In this document: positions 1 to 5,906 of the stretch, piece by piece | Layout of the letters: each line of letters begins with the position of its first letter | Position numbering within the stretch: the stretch's first letter is position 1 | Origin: Afipia sp. | GTDB taxonomy: Bacteria; Pseudomonadota; Alphaproteobacteria; Rhizobiales; Xanthobacteraceae | Length of the DNA stretch: 9,961 nt | Reading direction: 5' to 3' | Assembly: GCA_020056155.1 (NCBI GenBank) | Contig: JAGVII010000403.1 | Location: forward strand, 1 to 9,961 | Notes under the pieces: model-generated | What the model saw: the letters and a program-made list of their open reading frames with translations, nothing else | Told to the model about the DNA's origin: nothing | The model's database searches: none | Position numbers and translations under genes: made by a program

Positions 1-125
1 ATGGTGTTGGCCCAGAGAATGCGCGCGCCGTCGAGCGACCAGACCCACGCAGGCGAGCCGCTTGTCGCGTGAACCGCAAGGCGCGGATCGCGGATGCCGT
101 GGAGCTGGAAGTCGGCTTCGCTCAT
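1..125 (-). CDS. N-terminal fragment of a probable PAS-domain sensor histidine kinase (cut by window edge)
   Basis: The minus strand opens with ATG at 125-123 and stays in frame without a stop to the window edge, giving 41 residues that begin MSEADFQLHGIRDPRL and continue with SGSPAWVWSLDGARILWANT. The 'PAWVWSxDGxRILWANT' pattern is how PAS-type sensor domains begin in large (hybrid) histidine kinases of Bradyrhizobiaceae. No kinase motif is visible because only the first 5-10% of such a protein is inside the window. It is divergent from the phasin gene at 464. The start is supported by the conserved N-terminal spacing rather than by a strong ribosome binding site. It could instead be a PAS-containing diguanylate cyclase. 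Confidence 0.6.
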   Translation of the reverse strand, partial: MSEADFQLHGIRDPRLAVHATSGSPAWVWSLDGARILWANT

Positions 126-463
126 ATCGGACAATGGGCCTCTGACTCGCTTTCGTGGCGCCGGATCGCGGCGCCGGAGTTGGGTTCGGCAGTCTTAACA
201 AAAGATTAGTATGGCGCGGTTGCTGCAAGGTCCACCAGTGCAGCGTCACACTACCCCTCCAAAACCCGCGATAACGTTAATTCCTCAGGCATGCGCTGAA
301 CCCGAGCGCCGCTCGGGCGTTGGGTGTTGCAAAAGCTATTCAAACGTTCACGATGAGGCGGCAGGAACTGTCGTTGCGCTGCGTCAAATGTGGTGTCACC
401 CGGCGGTGAATTGCGAGATACGGGTCCGGCCAGACGGGCTCGCATGTAACAGGAGGGTGCAAC
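126..463. other. Divergent intergenic region between sensor-kinase fragment and first phasin
   Basis: No convincing gene is present in these 338 bases. Visible elements are: TTAA-N7-TTAG at 195-209, one base from the CtrA full site TTAA-N7-TTAA, on the sensor-kinase side; a 7-bp perfect hairpin CCCGAGC-GCC-GCTCGGG at 301-317 without a T-run on either side; TGCGCTGCGTCAA at 375-387, a degenerate (two-mismatch) relative of the PhaR motif seen before the second phasin; and a strong Shine-Dalgarno AGGAGGG at 451-457 that fixes the phasin start. No clear -35/-10 pair was recognised for either gene. Confidence 0.5.
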
Positions 464-838
464 ATGGCAGGCAATCAGTTCGAGATTCCGAAGGAAATGC
501 GGTCGATGGCGGAAGCGAGTCTGGAGCAGGCGCGCAAGGCCTTTGAATCCTTCATCAGCAGCGCGCAGCAGACCGCGTCTGCGTTCGGCGGATCGTCGTT
601 CGGTGCCCCCGGCGAGGCTGCCAAGGACATCAGCGCCAAGGCCATCTCGTTCGCCGAGAAGAACGTGCAGTCCTCGCTGGCGTATGCCCAGCAGCTGATT
701 CACGCCAAGGATCTGACCGAGGTGATGCGCCTGCACACCGAATACGTTCAGGGCCAGATGCGTGCGCTCGCCGAGCAGGCCAGCGAAATGGGGCAGGCGG
801 TGACCCGCGCGGCCATGGACGCCAGCAAACCCAAATAG
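464..838 (+). CDS. Phasin family protein (PHA granule-associated)
   Basis: This is a 124-residue, almost entirely helical protein of the Phasin_2 family. Phasins coat polyhydroxyalkanoate (PHB) granules in the cytoplasm, controlling granule number and surface. Family features visible are: a short N-terminus (MAGNQFEIPKEMRSMAEAS), a central amphipathic region with Gly/Ser-rich break (about 42-52), then heptad-like helix with the typical 'SFAEKNVQSSLAYAQQLIHAKDLTEVMRLHTEYVQ' type core (about 62-98), and a basic Lys-rich end. There is no signal peptide and no membrane segment. The start at 464 is set by AGGAGGG seven bases upstream. A second, divergent phasin follows 212 bp downstream, so the pair probably arose by duplication. 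Length matches the family. Assignment is strong at family level; which phasin paralog it is cannot be told. Confidence 0.9.
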   Translation: MAGNQFEIPKEMRSMAEASLEQARKAFESFISSAQQTASAFGGSSFGAPGEAAKDISAKAISFAEKNVQSSLAYAQQLIHAKDLTEVMRLHTEYVQGQMRALAEQASEMGQAVTRAAMDASKPK

Positions 839-869
839 TCCGTCTTTGGGCGCGTTACGCAACAACACA

Positions 870-900
870 GGCTTGATCCGGCCCAAGGGCCGGGTCAGCC
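870..900 (+). terminator. GC-rich hairpin after first phasin (weak terminator candidate)
   Basis: GGCTTGATCCGGCCC and GGGCCGGGTCAGCC form a long imperfect stem around AAG, 31 bp after the phasin stop. There is no U-tract after it, so intrinsic termination is uncertain. It may be a 3' stabilising or Rho-related hairpin separating the two phasin transcripts. Confidence 0.4.
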
Positions 901-925
901 ATGCCGGGGCCAGGCCGATATTTTG

Positions 926-953
926 TTGCAATGCACAACGTCCGGCCTATAGT
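926..953 (+). promoter_or_regulatory. Promoter of second phasin overlapped by a PhaR-like site
   Basis: TTGCAA (926-931) and TATAGT (948-953), separated by 16 bp, make a good sigma-70 promoter (4/6 and 5/6), predicting a start near 960 and a leader of about 90 nt. TGCAATGCACAA at 927-938 fits TGCRNYGCASMA, the PhaR-binding consensus I recall for Bradyrhizobium, at every position, and it sits on the -35 element. PhaR represses phasin genes until nascent PHB titrates it, so the position suits repression. Sequence match seen; binding inferred. Confidence 0.6.
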
Positions 954-1050
954 GCCGAATAGAGACTGATCCTGCGCCGGACCCCTGTGCTCCGCGCGGC
1001 CGGCTTCATCGTCCCGGCCATTTCAATCCAGACACACAAGGAATCCCCCC

Positions 1051-1476
1051 ATGAGCGCGAACGATCCGTTTTCCGTCGTCCCCTTCAAGGTTCCGGAGCA
1101 GTTCCGCGCGTTTGCGGAAATGGGGGTTTTCCAGGCGCAGGGCAGCTATCAGAAGCTCAAGGACGCGGCGGTTTCCAACAACGGCGCGCTGGAGGCGATG
1201 GTCACCTCGGCCACCAAGGGCGCCGGTGACCTCACCTCGGCGGTGATCGGGATAGCCCAGACCAACACCGAGGCGGCCTTCGCCTTTACCCAGAGCCTGA
1301 TGGGCGTGAAATCGCTTCCGGAAGCGTTCGAACTGATGAATGCCCATGCCCGCAGGCAGCTCGAGGTTCTGAGCGCGCAGTCGCAGAACCTGGCCACGCT
1401 GACCCACAAAGTCGCGGCCGAGGCGGTCGAGCCGATCGCCACCGGCGCGGCAAAGGCCTTCAAACCCGGTCTCTGA
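1051..1476 (+). CDS. Phasin family protein (second copy)
   Basis: This is a 141-residue Phasin_2-type protein predicted to bind the surface of PHB granules. It opens MSANDPFSVVPFKVPEQF, the 'F.VP..FR..AE.G..QA...Y..LK.AA' layout common to this family, followed by helical amphipathic segments (about 25-60 and 75-125) with the 'AFAFTQSLMGVKSLPEAFELMNAH' type core that aligns in position with the first phasin's 'YAQQLIHAKDLTEVMRLH'. No signal peptide or membrane helix is present. AAGGAA eight bases upstream supports the ATG at 1051. The gene has its own promoter (926-953) with a PhaR-like motif, so it is probably transcribed separately from the first phasin. Family assignment is firm; substrate polymer is inferred from the family. 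Confidence 0.9.
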   Translation: MSANDPFSVVPFKVPEQFRAFAEMGVFQAQGSYQKLKDAAVSNNGALEAMVTSATKGAGDLTSAVIGIAQTNTEAAFAFTQSLMGVKSLPEAFELMNAHARRQLEVLSAQSQNLATLTHKVAAEAVEPIATGAAKAFKPGL

Positions 1477-1481
1477 CCGGG
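1465..1481 (+). terminator. Hairpin spanning the stop codon of second phasin
   Basis: CCCGGT-CTCTG-ACCGGG is a perfect 6-bp stem that overlaps the TGA stop, immediately followed by the palindrome ACCGGGGCCCCGGT. There is no U-tract, so this is a weak or Rho-assisted terminator at best. Confidence 0.3.
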
Positions 1482-1581
1482 GCCCCGGTTACCGGGCAGG
1501 CGCACCGGATGAACCTTTTGCGTTCCCGGGGCGACCCAATAGCGAGCTGTTCGCGACGCCCGTTCGGCAGGTCAAAGCGTC

Positions 1582-1609
1582 TTGCAAAAGCGCGGCGTTG
1601 CACCTAGTT
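1582..1609 (+). promoter_or_regulatory. Candidate promoter of tRNA-His
   Basis: TTGCAA (1582-1587), 16-bp spacer and CTAGTT (1604-1609) lie about 60 bp before the mature tRNA 5' end. The hexamers are moderate (4/6 and 3/6) but this is the best pair in the 191-bp gap between the second phasin and the tRNA. Confidence 0.35.
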
Positions 1610-1667
1610 TCCCGCGAAATCGCCGCCCCTGGCGGGCGCCGCCTCCAGCGGCCGTTCGATTGAAAAT

Positions 1668-1744
1668 GCAGTTGTAGCTCAGCTGGTTAGAGCGCCGGAT
1701 TGTGGATCCGGAGGTCGGTGGTTCGATCCCACCCAACTGTACCA
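1668..1744 (+). tRNA. tRNA-His (anticodon GTG), no G-1, discriminator A73, CCA encoded
   Basis: A full cloverleaf can be drawn. The acceptor stem is GCAGTTG/CAACTGT with a G1:U72 wobble, the D-arm is GCTC/GAGC, and the anticodon stem CCGGA/TCCGG carries loop TTGTGGA with anticodon GTG at 1702-1704. The variable loop is AGGTC, the T-arm is GGTGG-TTCGATC-CCACC, then A73 and encoded CCA (1742-1744). The base before G1 is T, so the extra G-1 that identifies tRNA-His in most organisms is not encoded and the discriminator is A, not C. This matches the known exception in a large alphaproteobacterial clade, whose HisRS recognises such tRNAs. The gene stands alone. Confidence 0.97.
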
Positions 1745-1774
1745 CTCCTCATCCGTCCCAAAGACCAGAACCCG

Positions 1775-1806
1775 TCAGGCCGGCTGCGCCAGCAGGATGC
1801 GGGCGT
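1775..1806 (-). pseudogene. 32-bp relic of the 3' end of an MHYT-GGDEF-EAL gene
   Basis: Starting 30 bp after tRNA-His, 32 bases match 30/32 the last 32 bases of the c-di-GMP gene at 2901-2932, in direct orientation. Read on the minus strand it encodes ARILLAQPA followed by TGA, against VRILLAQSA-TGA in the intact gene. Similarity stops abruptly on both sides. The two copies flank a 1.1-kb stretch holding one unrecognised gene. It is either a paralog remnant or a target duplication from insertion of that stretch. Confidence 0.65.
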
Positions 1807-1926
1807 TCGCGCGCGGCAAAATGCAAGGGCTCGCCCATCTCTTTTTCGTTGTGTGAACCCGATCACAGCCCGCGATCCATTCCCGTGAGAACAGGGAGCC
1901 GGGACGGCAACACAATGGAGCGTGTT

Positions 1927-2766
1927 ATGGCGAACACTGCAACGTTCAGAATCCGTAGCGTCAAGTGCCGCGACGAAATGGGCGGGCGCTTCCGCGAGAA
2001 ATTCGGCAATGATGAAATCAGATGCGCGGTGTTTTCCGCGGATTTGCGCGGCTCGACAAAAAACAGCGGACGAGTCCATATTTACGACGACTTCGATGAC
2101 GGCGATGTCAAGACTTTCAATCCCCCGAAGGAGGTTGTCACCCTCGATCTCGCCGGTGCGACCAGTGAGGTGGAACTGGGATTCTCCGTCGTGCTGATCG
2201 AATCGCAGTTGCGGGAAGGCGATGGCCTCAAGAAGGCCTGGGAGGCTTTCGTCAAAATCTACGAAGAGTCGCTCAAGGATAAACTGGAGAAGGTGCAGCT
2301 GTCGGTGCCGCAGGCGCGAGCCGTGGCCCTGCCTGGCTACCTGTCGCGTCCCGATGCAGGGCGGTTTTCTGCGACGGGCCGGCGCGGGGCTGGCATGGGC
2401 GGCCGCTGGACGGTCGCTGAAAGGGGTTTCGGTCGCACCGCCATGGCTACCGCCGTGCGCACGGCCGCCGCTGGTACCGCTGTCAGCGAGCAACCCGACT
2501 CGAAGCCGATCGGCGAGAAGGTGGGCGACGCTTTCATCGGCGCCCTGGTCACTGCGGTTGCCCTGTACTCGGTGAAATTTGCCGGTGCAGCGGTCAGCGC
2601 ACTGATCGACTGGTCGAAGGACAAGTTTTTCGCGCCGGTGGCAATCAAGGCGAAAATCGATGCATCAACGCCGGTCGGGACCGTGCCGCAAAACGCTTCG
2701 GGCGTGGCGGAGTTTCGTGGCCACGACGGCATTTATGAGATGGAATGGGATATCGTCGTGCGTTGA
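1927..2766 (+). CDS. Hypothetical protein with beta-rich ends and a hydrophobic Ala/Gly segment
   Basis: This is a 279-residue protein of unrecognised family. The frame is open further upstream into the tRNA gene, but GGAG six bases before the ATG at 1927 and the absence of a Shine-Dalgarno nearby for the ATG at 1915 favour 1927. Residues 5-95 look like a beta-sandwich with pattern 'FRIRSVKCRDE', 'DEIRCAVFSADL', 'DDFDDGD' (acidic cluster 54-60). A charged helix follows (100-123), then a Gly/Ala/Arg-rich linker (140-185), a hydrophobic Ala/Gly-rich stretch (about 199-228) that could be one membrane helix, and a beta C-terminal part ending GIYEMEWDIVV. There is no signal peptide. It lies alone between repeats (1775-1806 and 2901-2932), so it is likely acquired. 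A membrane-active or effector-like role is conceivable from the architecture but not shown. Confidence 0.65.
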   Translation: MANTATFRIRSVKCRDEMGGRFREKFGNDEIRCAVFSADLRGSTKNSGRVHIYDDFDDGDVKTFNPPKEVVTLDLAGATSEVELGFSVVLIESQLREGDGLKKAWEAFVKIYEESLKDKLEKVQLSVPQARAVALPGYLSRPDAGRFSATGRRGAGMGGRWTVAERGFGRTAMATAVRTAAAGTAVSEQPDSKPIGEKVGDAFIGALVTAVALYSVKFAGAAVSALIDWSKDKFFAPVAIKAKIDASTPVGTVPQNASGVAEFRGHDGIYEMEWDIVVR

Positions 2767-2805
2767 AACGACCTGCCCGCAATGCCGGTAGCAGAGTCAT
2801 AGTGC

Positions 2806-2837
2806 ATGGCGGCGTCACGCAATGGTGGCGCCGCCAT
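2806..2837. terminator. 13-bp hairpin between convergent genes
   Basis: ATGGCGGCGTCAC and GTGGCGCCGCCAT pair over 13 positions (one T·G wobble on the plus strand) around the loop GCAATG. It sits 40 bp after the hypothetical gene and 64 bp after the end of the convergent c-di-GMP gene. The plus-strand tail ATATATCT is only weakly U-rich. A bidirectional transcription barrier is likely. Confidence 0.6.
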
Positions 2838-2900
2838 ATATCTGCGCTAGCTGACGGCCTTGCCGCTCGGAGTCTGTAGCGGCCGGTCTTTCAGGTTTTC

Positions 2901-5312
2901 TCAGGCCGACTGCGCCAGCAGGATGCGGACGTCGTCGCCCGTGGCGAGCGTGCTGCCGGCATGGGTGAGCGTTGCGAAGGTTGCGATCGGCGCGGGGCGT
3001 CCGACCAGATAACCCTGAACCTCGTTGCAGAGTTCGGATTGCAGGAACGCCAGTTCGGCCGGCGTCTCGACGCCTTCCGCCAGCACCGGCAGACCGAGGC
3101 CGCGGCCAAGGCCCAGCACCGCGCGCACGATGGTCGCGGCCTGTGCATTGGTGTTGACCGATTTGATAAAAGAGCCGTCGATCTTGATCTTGTCGAACGG
3201 GAAGGCGCGCAGATTCGACAGCGACGAATAGCCGGTGCCGAAGTCGTCCATCGCGATATGGACGCCGAGCGCCTTGACGCGCCGGAGCGTGGTGAGCGCG
3301 CGGTTGAGATCGCGCACCAGCGCGGTCTCGGTGATTTCAAGTTCGAGCCGGTCCGGCGGGAGGCCGGTTTCGAGCAGCACTTCGTGCACCAGCTGCACGA
3401 AGTGGTCGCTGTAGATCTGCACGGCAGAGACGTTCACCGCGATCGTCAGCGGCTGCGGCCAACTCGCGGCCTGCTTGCAGGCCTCGCGCAACACCCACTC
3501 GCCGATTCCGAGGATGGCGCCGGTTTCTTCGGCGATCGGAATGAACACGGCCGGAGAGATCGGCCCGCGCGTTTTATGTGTCCAGCGCAGCAGGGCCTCG
3601 AATCCGACCACGCTGCGGGTCTGAATGTCTTCCTGCGGCTGATACACCAGATTGAATTCGCCGCGCGCCACGGCCTGGCGCAGGTCGTGCTCCAGCACCC
3701 TGCGGTCGTGCACTTCCGCGCCCATCCTCGCCTCGAAGAAGCGGTAGGTGGCGCGGCCTTCCGTCTTGGCGCGATAGAGCGCCGTGTCGGCGTGGGTGAG
3801 CAGCGTTTCGCGGTTGTCGGCATCGTCCGGGCAGATCGCAATGCCGATGCTGCACGAAGTCAGATTGTCATTGTCGGATTTGTCGGCGCCGGGCTGCAGC
3901 GCCGCGAGAATATCGTCGGCCAGTTGTCCCGCCGCCGCGGGGCTGGACAGCTCGGGCATCAGCACCGCGAATTCGTCGCCGCCGAGACGCGCGGCCATGC
4001 AGGTGTTGTCGAGCAGCGCGGAGACGCGGGAGGCGACGGCCTGAAGCACCTTGTCGCCGGCGGCATGTCCGAACAGATCGTTGATCTCCTTGAACCTGTC
4101 GAGGTCGAAACACAGCACCGCGCACTTTTGTCCGTTGGCCTTGGCCGCCGCGATTTCATGATCGAGCCGCGCGTGGAAGCTGCCACGGTTCGGCAGCGAC
4201 GTCAGCGCGTCGTGATGGGCGAGATAACGGATGTGCTGCTCGGCCTGCTTGCGTGCCTGCAGGTTGCGGACAGCGATGACGTGATGCGCCTGCCCGGCGA
4301 AATCGATCGGACGCAGGATCAGTTCGACCGGGATCATGGATCCGTCGATATGGCGCAATTCGGCTTCGACCGGCTGGTTCGGAGCGGCCAGCAGTTTTGC
4401 GCGTGCATCCGCGTCGGGAATGTAGGCTTCCAGTCTGGCGCCGATCAGTTTGTCCGACGACGATCCGACAAGATTCGCAAAACTCGTATTCGCGGTCACC
4501 GCGATGTCGCCGTCGCAGACCAGCAGGCCTTCGACCGCGGCGTTGGCCAGACCGCGCATCCGGTCGGCTTCAAGCACGGAGCGGCGCTGGTCGTGGATGT
4601 CGAGAGCGGCGGCGCCCAGCGCCAGCAGGATGATGGTAAAGCTCGAAACGGCGACGCCGATGGCGAGCCATCCGGCGGGGATCGCGGCCGGCGGGATCGT
4701 GACCGTGGGATCGGGAATGATCGCCACCGCGCCCATAGCCGTGAAATGATGACTGCAAATCGCGAGCGTCAGCAGCAGCGCGCCGGCAGTTCGCCAGCGT
4801 TGCGAACTGGCGTGGAGACCTGAAGGCAAAGCGGTTGCGCCGATCAGCGTGCCGAGCAGGATCGAGGCCGCGACAAGGGTCGAATCCCACAGGATGACGC
4901 CGCCGATCTGAAAGGCCGCCATGCCGAGATAGTGCATCGTCGCGATGCCGCCTCCGACGACGGCGCCGCCGAGCCACGGCCCGAACCGCCATGCGGGCAG
5001 CATCGCCATCGCAAGGCCCGCGCCGGTCAGCAGGATAGCGGCGCCGAGCGACAGGACGGTGAGGGCAATGTTGTAGCCGCTTGGAATCCCGGGCGAGTAC
5101 GCGAGCATCGCGATGAAATGCGTCGACCAGATGCCGAAGCCGGTCGAAATCGCGGACACCGCGAGCCAGACCGGGCGCATTCGGCCGGCCGACCGCCGTG
5201 CATGTCTCAGCAGGCTGATGGCGGCGAACGAAGCCAGCGTACAAATGACAGCCGCGAGACCCACGAGCCACAAATCGTGGGCGGTGGCGATACAGTTGTA
5301 GACCTTGAACAT
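2901..5312 (-). CDS. MHYT-PAS-GGDEF-EAL membrane c-di-GMP signalling protein
   Basis: This 803-residue inner-membrane protein makes or degrades cyclic di-GMP in response to a ligand sensed in the membrane. The N-terminal MHYT sensor (about 1-240) has seven hydrophobic helices and three His-Met signature motifs: STHFIAM, ATMHYLGM and SHHFTAM, proposed in this family to bind copper or diatomic gas. A PAS-like segment follows (about 250-355). The GGDEF domain (about 365-525) keeps LTSLPNR, FDLDRFKEIND and RLGGDEF, but the I-site RxxD is DNTC, so product inhibition is probably lost. The EAL domain (about 545-785) keeps EALLRW, NVS, ELEITE, DDFGTGYSSL, KIDGSF, AEGVET and QGY, so phosphodiesterase activity is expected. 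ATG at 5312 was chosen over an upstream TTG at 5339 because MFKVYNCI is the usual family start and AGG lies eight bases before it. The catalytic balance is not decidable from sequence. Confidence 0.93.
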   Translation of the reverse strand: MFKVYNCIATAHDLWLVGLAAVICTLASFAAISLLRHARRSAGRMRPVWLAVSAISTGFGIWSTHFIAMLAYSPGIPSGYNIALTVLSLGAAILLTGAGLAMAMLPAWRFGPWLGGAVVGGGIATMHYLGMAAFQIGGVILWDSTLVAASILLGTLIGATALPSGLHASSQRWRTAGALLLTLAICSHHFTAMGAVAIIPDPTVTIPPAAIPAGWLAIGVAVSSFTIILLALGAAALDIHDQRRSVLEADRMRGLANAAVEGLLVCDGDIAVTANTSFANLVGSSSDKLIGARLEAYIPDADARAKLLAAPNQPVEAELRHIDGSMIPVELILRPIDFAGQAHHVIAVRNLQARKQAEQHIRYLAHHDALTSLPNRGSFHARLDHEIAAAKANGQKCAVLCFDLDRFKEINDLFGHAAGDKVLQAVASRVSALLDNTCMAARLGGDEFAVLMPELSSPAAAGQLADDILAALQPGADKSDNDNLTSCSIGIAICPDDADNRETLLTHADTALYRAKTEGRATYRFFEARMGAEVHDRRVLEHDLRQAVARGEFNLVYQPQEDIQTRSVVGFEALLRWTHKTRGPISPAVFIPIAEETGAILGIGEWVLREACKQAASWPQPLTIAVNVSAVQIYSDHFVQLVHEVLLETGLPPDRLELEITETALVRDLNRALTTLRRVKALGVHIAMDDFGTGYSSLSNLRAFPFDKIKIDGSFIKSVNTNAQAATIVRAVLGLGRGLGLPVLAEGVETPAELAFLQSELCNEVQGYLVGRPAPIATFATLTHAGSTLATGDDVRILLAQSA

Positions 5313-5359
5313 CGAACGACCTGCACAACGCGAGAACAAGCGATTGCTTCGGCAGGTAC

Positions 5360-5392
5360 CGGGGAATTGCGTAAGAACACGTAAATTCCCCG
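5360..5392. promoter_or_regulatory. 33-bp inverted repeat upstream of the MHYT-GGDEF-EAL gene
   Basis: CGGGGAATT (5360-5368) and AATTCCCCG (5384-5392) are perfect 9-bp inverted arms with a 15-nt centre that itself holds CGT...ACG. The element lies 48-80 bp before the start codon of the minus-strand c-di-GMP gene, where an operator or a 5'-leader hairpin would sit. The regulator is not identified. The rest of the 271-bp gap between 5313 and 5583 shows no other element I can support. Confidence 0.55.
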
Positions 5393-5583
5393 ATGCACCT
5401 TCGACCTATGCGTGTGCGGAGCTTGCGGTCAGTTGGACGACGGTATGTGCGCGCAGCGAACAAATGACGAAAGCCGTTGTGGCGCAGGTATTTCTTGCAT
5501 GCATGGCGCATCAGTTGCCGCCGTTACCAAGCTAACGCGCGATCAACCATGTCGCGAAGAGGTAACCCGGTGATCGGATCAAC

Positions 5584-5859
5584 CTAACGATCCGCGCGGC
5601 TGACCACATCCATCAGTTCGGCAATCTTGCGGCGCTGATCGGCCTTGTCGCCCGACGCGATCGCATGCTCGACGCAATGGGCGACGTGGTCGCGCAGGAT
5701 CTCTTCCTCGACCCGCCGCAATGCCGCGCGCGCCGCCGCGATCTGCGTGACGATGTCGATGCAATAGCGATCGTCATCGACCATGCCCGCGAGACCGCGA
5801 ACCTGGCCTTCGATCCGTTTCAGCCTTTTCAGGCAGGACGTCTTGATTTCCTCGCGCAT
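5584..5859 (-). CDS. csoR: CsoR-family copper-sensing transcriptional repressor
   Basis: This 91-residue all-helical DUF156/CsoR-RcnR-FrmR family repressor begins MREEIKTSCLKRLKRIEGQVRG, the family signature with the basic DNA-binding face (KRLKRIEGQVRG). Metal ligands fit the Cu(I) set exactly: Cys33, His58 and Cys62, with the 25- and 4-residue spacings of Mycobacterium CsoR Cys36-His61-Cys65. RcnR would have His in place of Cys62, and FrmR lacks this triad arrangement. Without copper it should bind DNA and repress; Cu(I) releases it. It is divergent from the copper ATPase at 5907 and shares the 47-bp control region, so it probably represses both. The start at 5859 has no Shine-Dalgarno; the promoter places transcription start at the ATG (leaderless). 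Length is standard. Confidence 0.93.
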   Translation of the reverse strand: MREEIKTSCLKRLKRIEGQVRGLAGMVDDDRYCIDIVTQIAAARAALRRVEEEILRDHVAHCVEHAIASGDKADQRRKIAELMDVVSRADR

Positions 5860-5866
5860 GACGATC

Positions 5867-5895
5867 TATATACCCCCATAGGGTATACAGGTCAA
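5867..5895 (-). promoter_or_regulatory. csoR promoter predicting a leaderless mRNA
   Basis: On the minus strand TTGACC (5895-5890), a 17-bp spacer and TATATA (5872-5867) give a near-consensus sigma-70 promoter (5/6 and 5/6). The ATG of csoR begins seven bases after the -10 box, where transcription would start, and no Shine-Dalgarno is present. The CsoR operator occupies most of the spacer and part of the -10. The region also contains the ATPase Shine-Dalgarno (5894-5899). Confidence 0.7.
5869..5887. promoter_or_regulatory. CsoR operator
   Basis: TATACCC-CCATA-GGGTATA is a perfect 7+7 inverted repeat with a 5-bp centre, matching the known CsoR operator form (TACCC...GGGTA around a C/G-rich core). 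It lies centrally in the 47-bp gap between csoR and the copper ATPase gene, covering the csoR promoter spacer and lying 12 bp before the ATPase Shine-Dalgarno AAGGAG. One site therefore can control both genes. Confidence 0.88.
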
Positions 5896-5906
5896 GGAGT
5901 GCGATC

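Noticed and set aside
211..546. 111-aa plus-strand frame overlapping the first phasin start
   Set aside because: Arg/Pro-rich composition, no Shine-Dalgarno, and it overlaps the phasin frame.
1702..1926. Upstream extension of the hypothetical gene to an ATG inside tRNA-His
   Set aside because: The frame is open but overlaps the tRNA anticodon arm and has no ribosome binding site; GGAG before 1927 marks the better start.
2961..4823. 620-aa open frame antisense to the c-di-GMP gene
   Set aside because: It is a GC-driven shadow with Arg/Gly/His-rich composition and no domain; the minus-strand frame has full MHYT, GGDEF and EAL motifs.
5364..5378. Possible alphaproteobacterial LexA (SOS) box GAAC-N7-GAAC
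   Set aside because: The sequence is GAAT-N7-GAAC, one mismatch from the consensus and inside a larger inverted repeat that explains it better.
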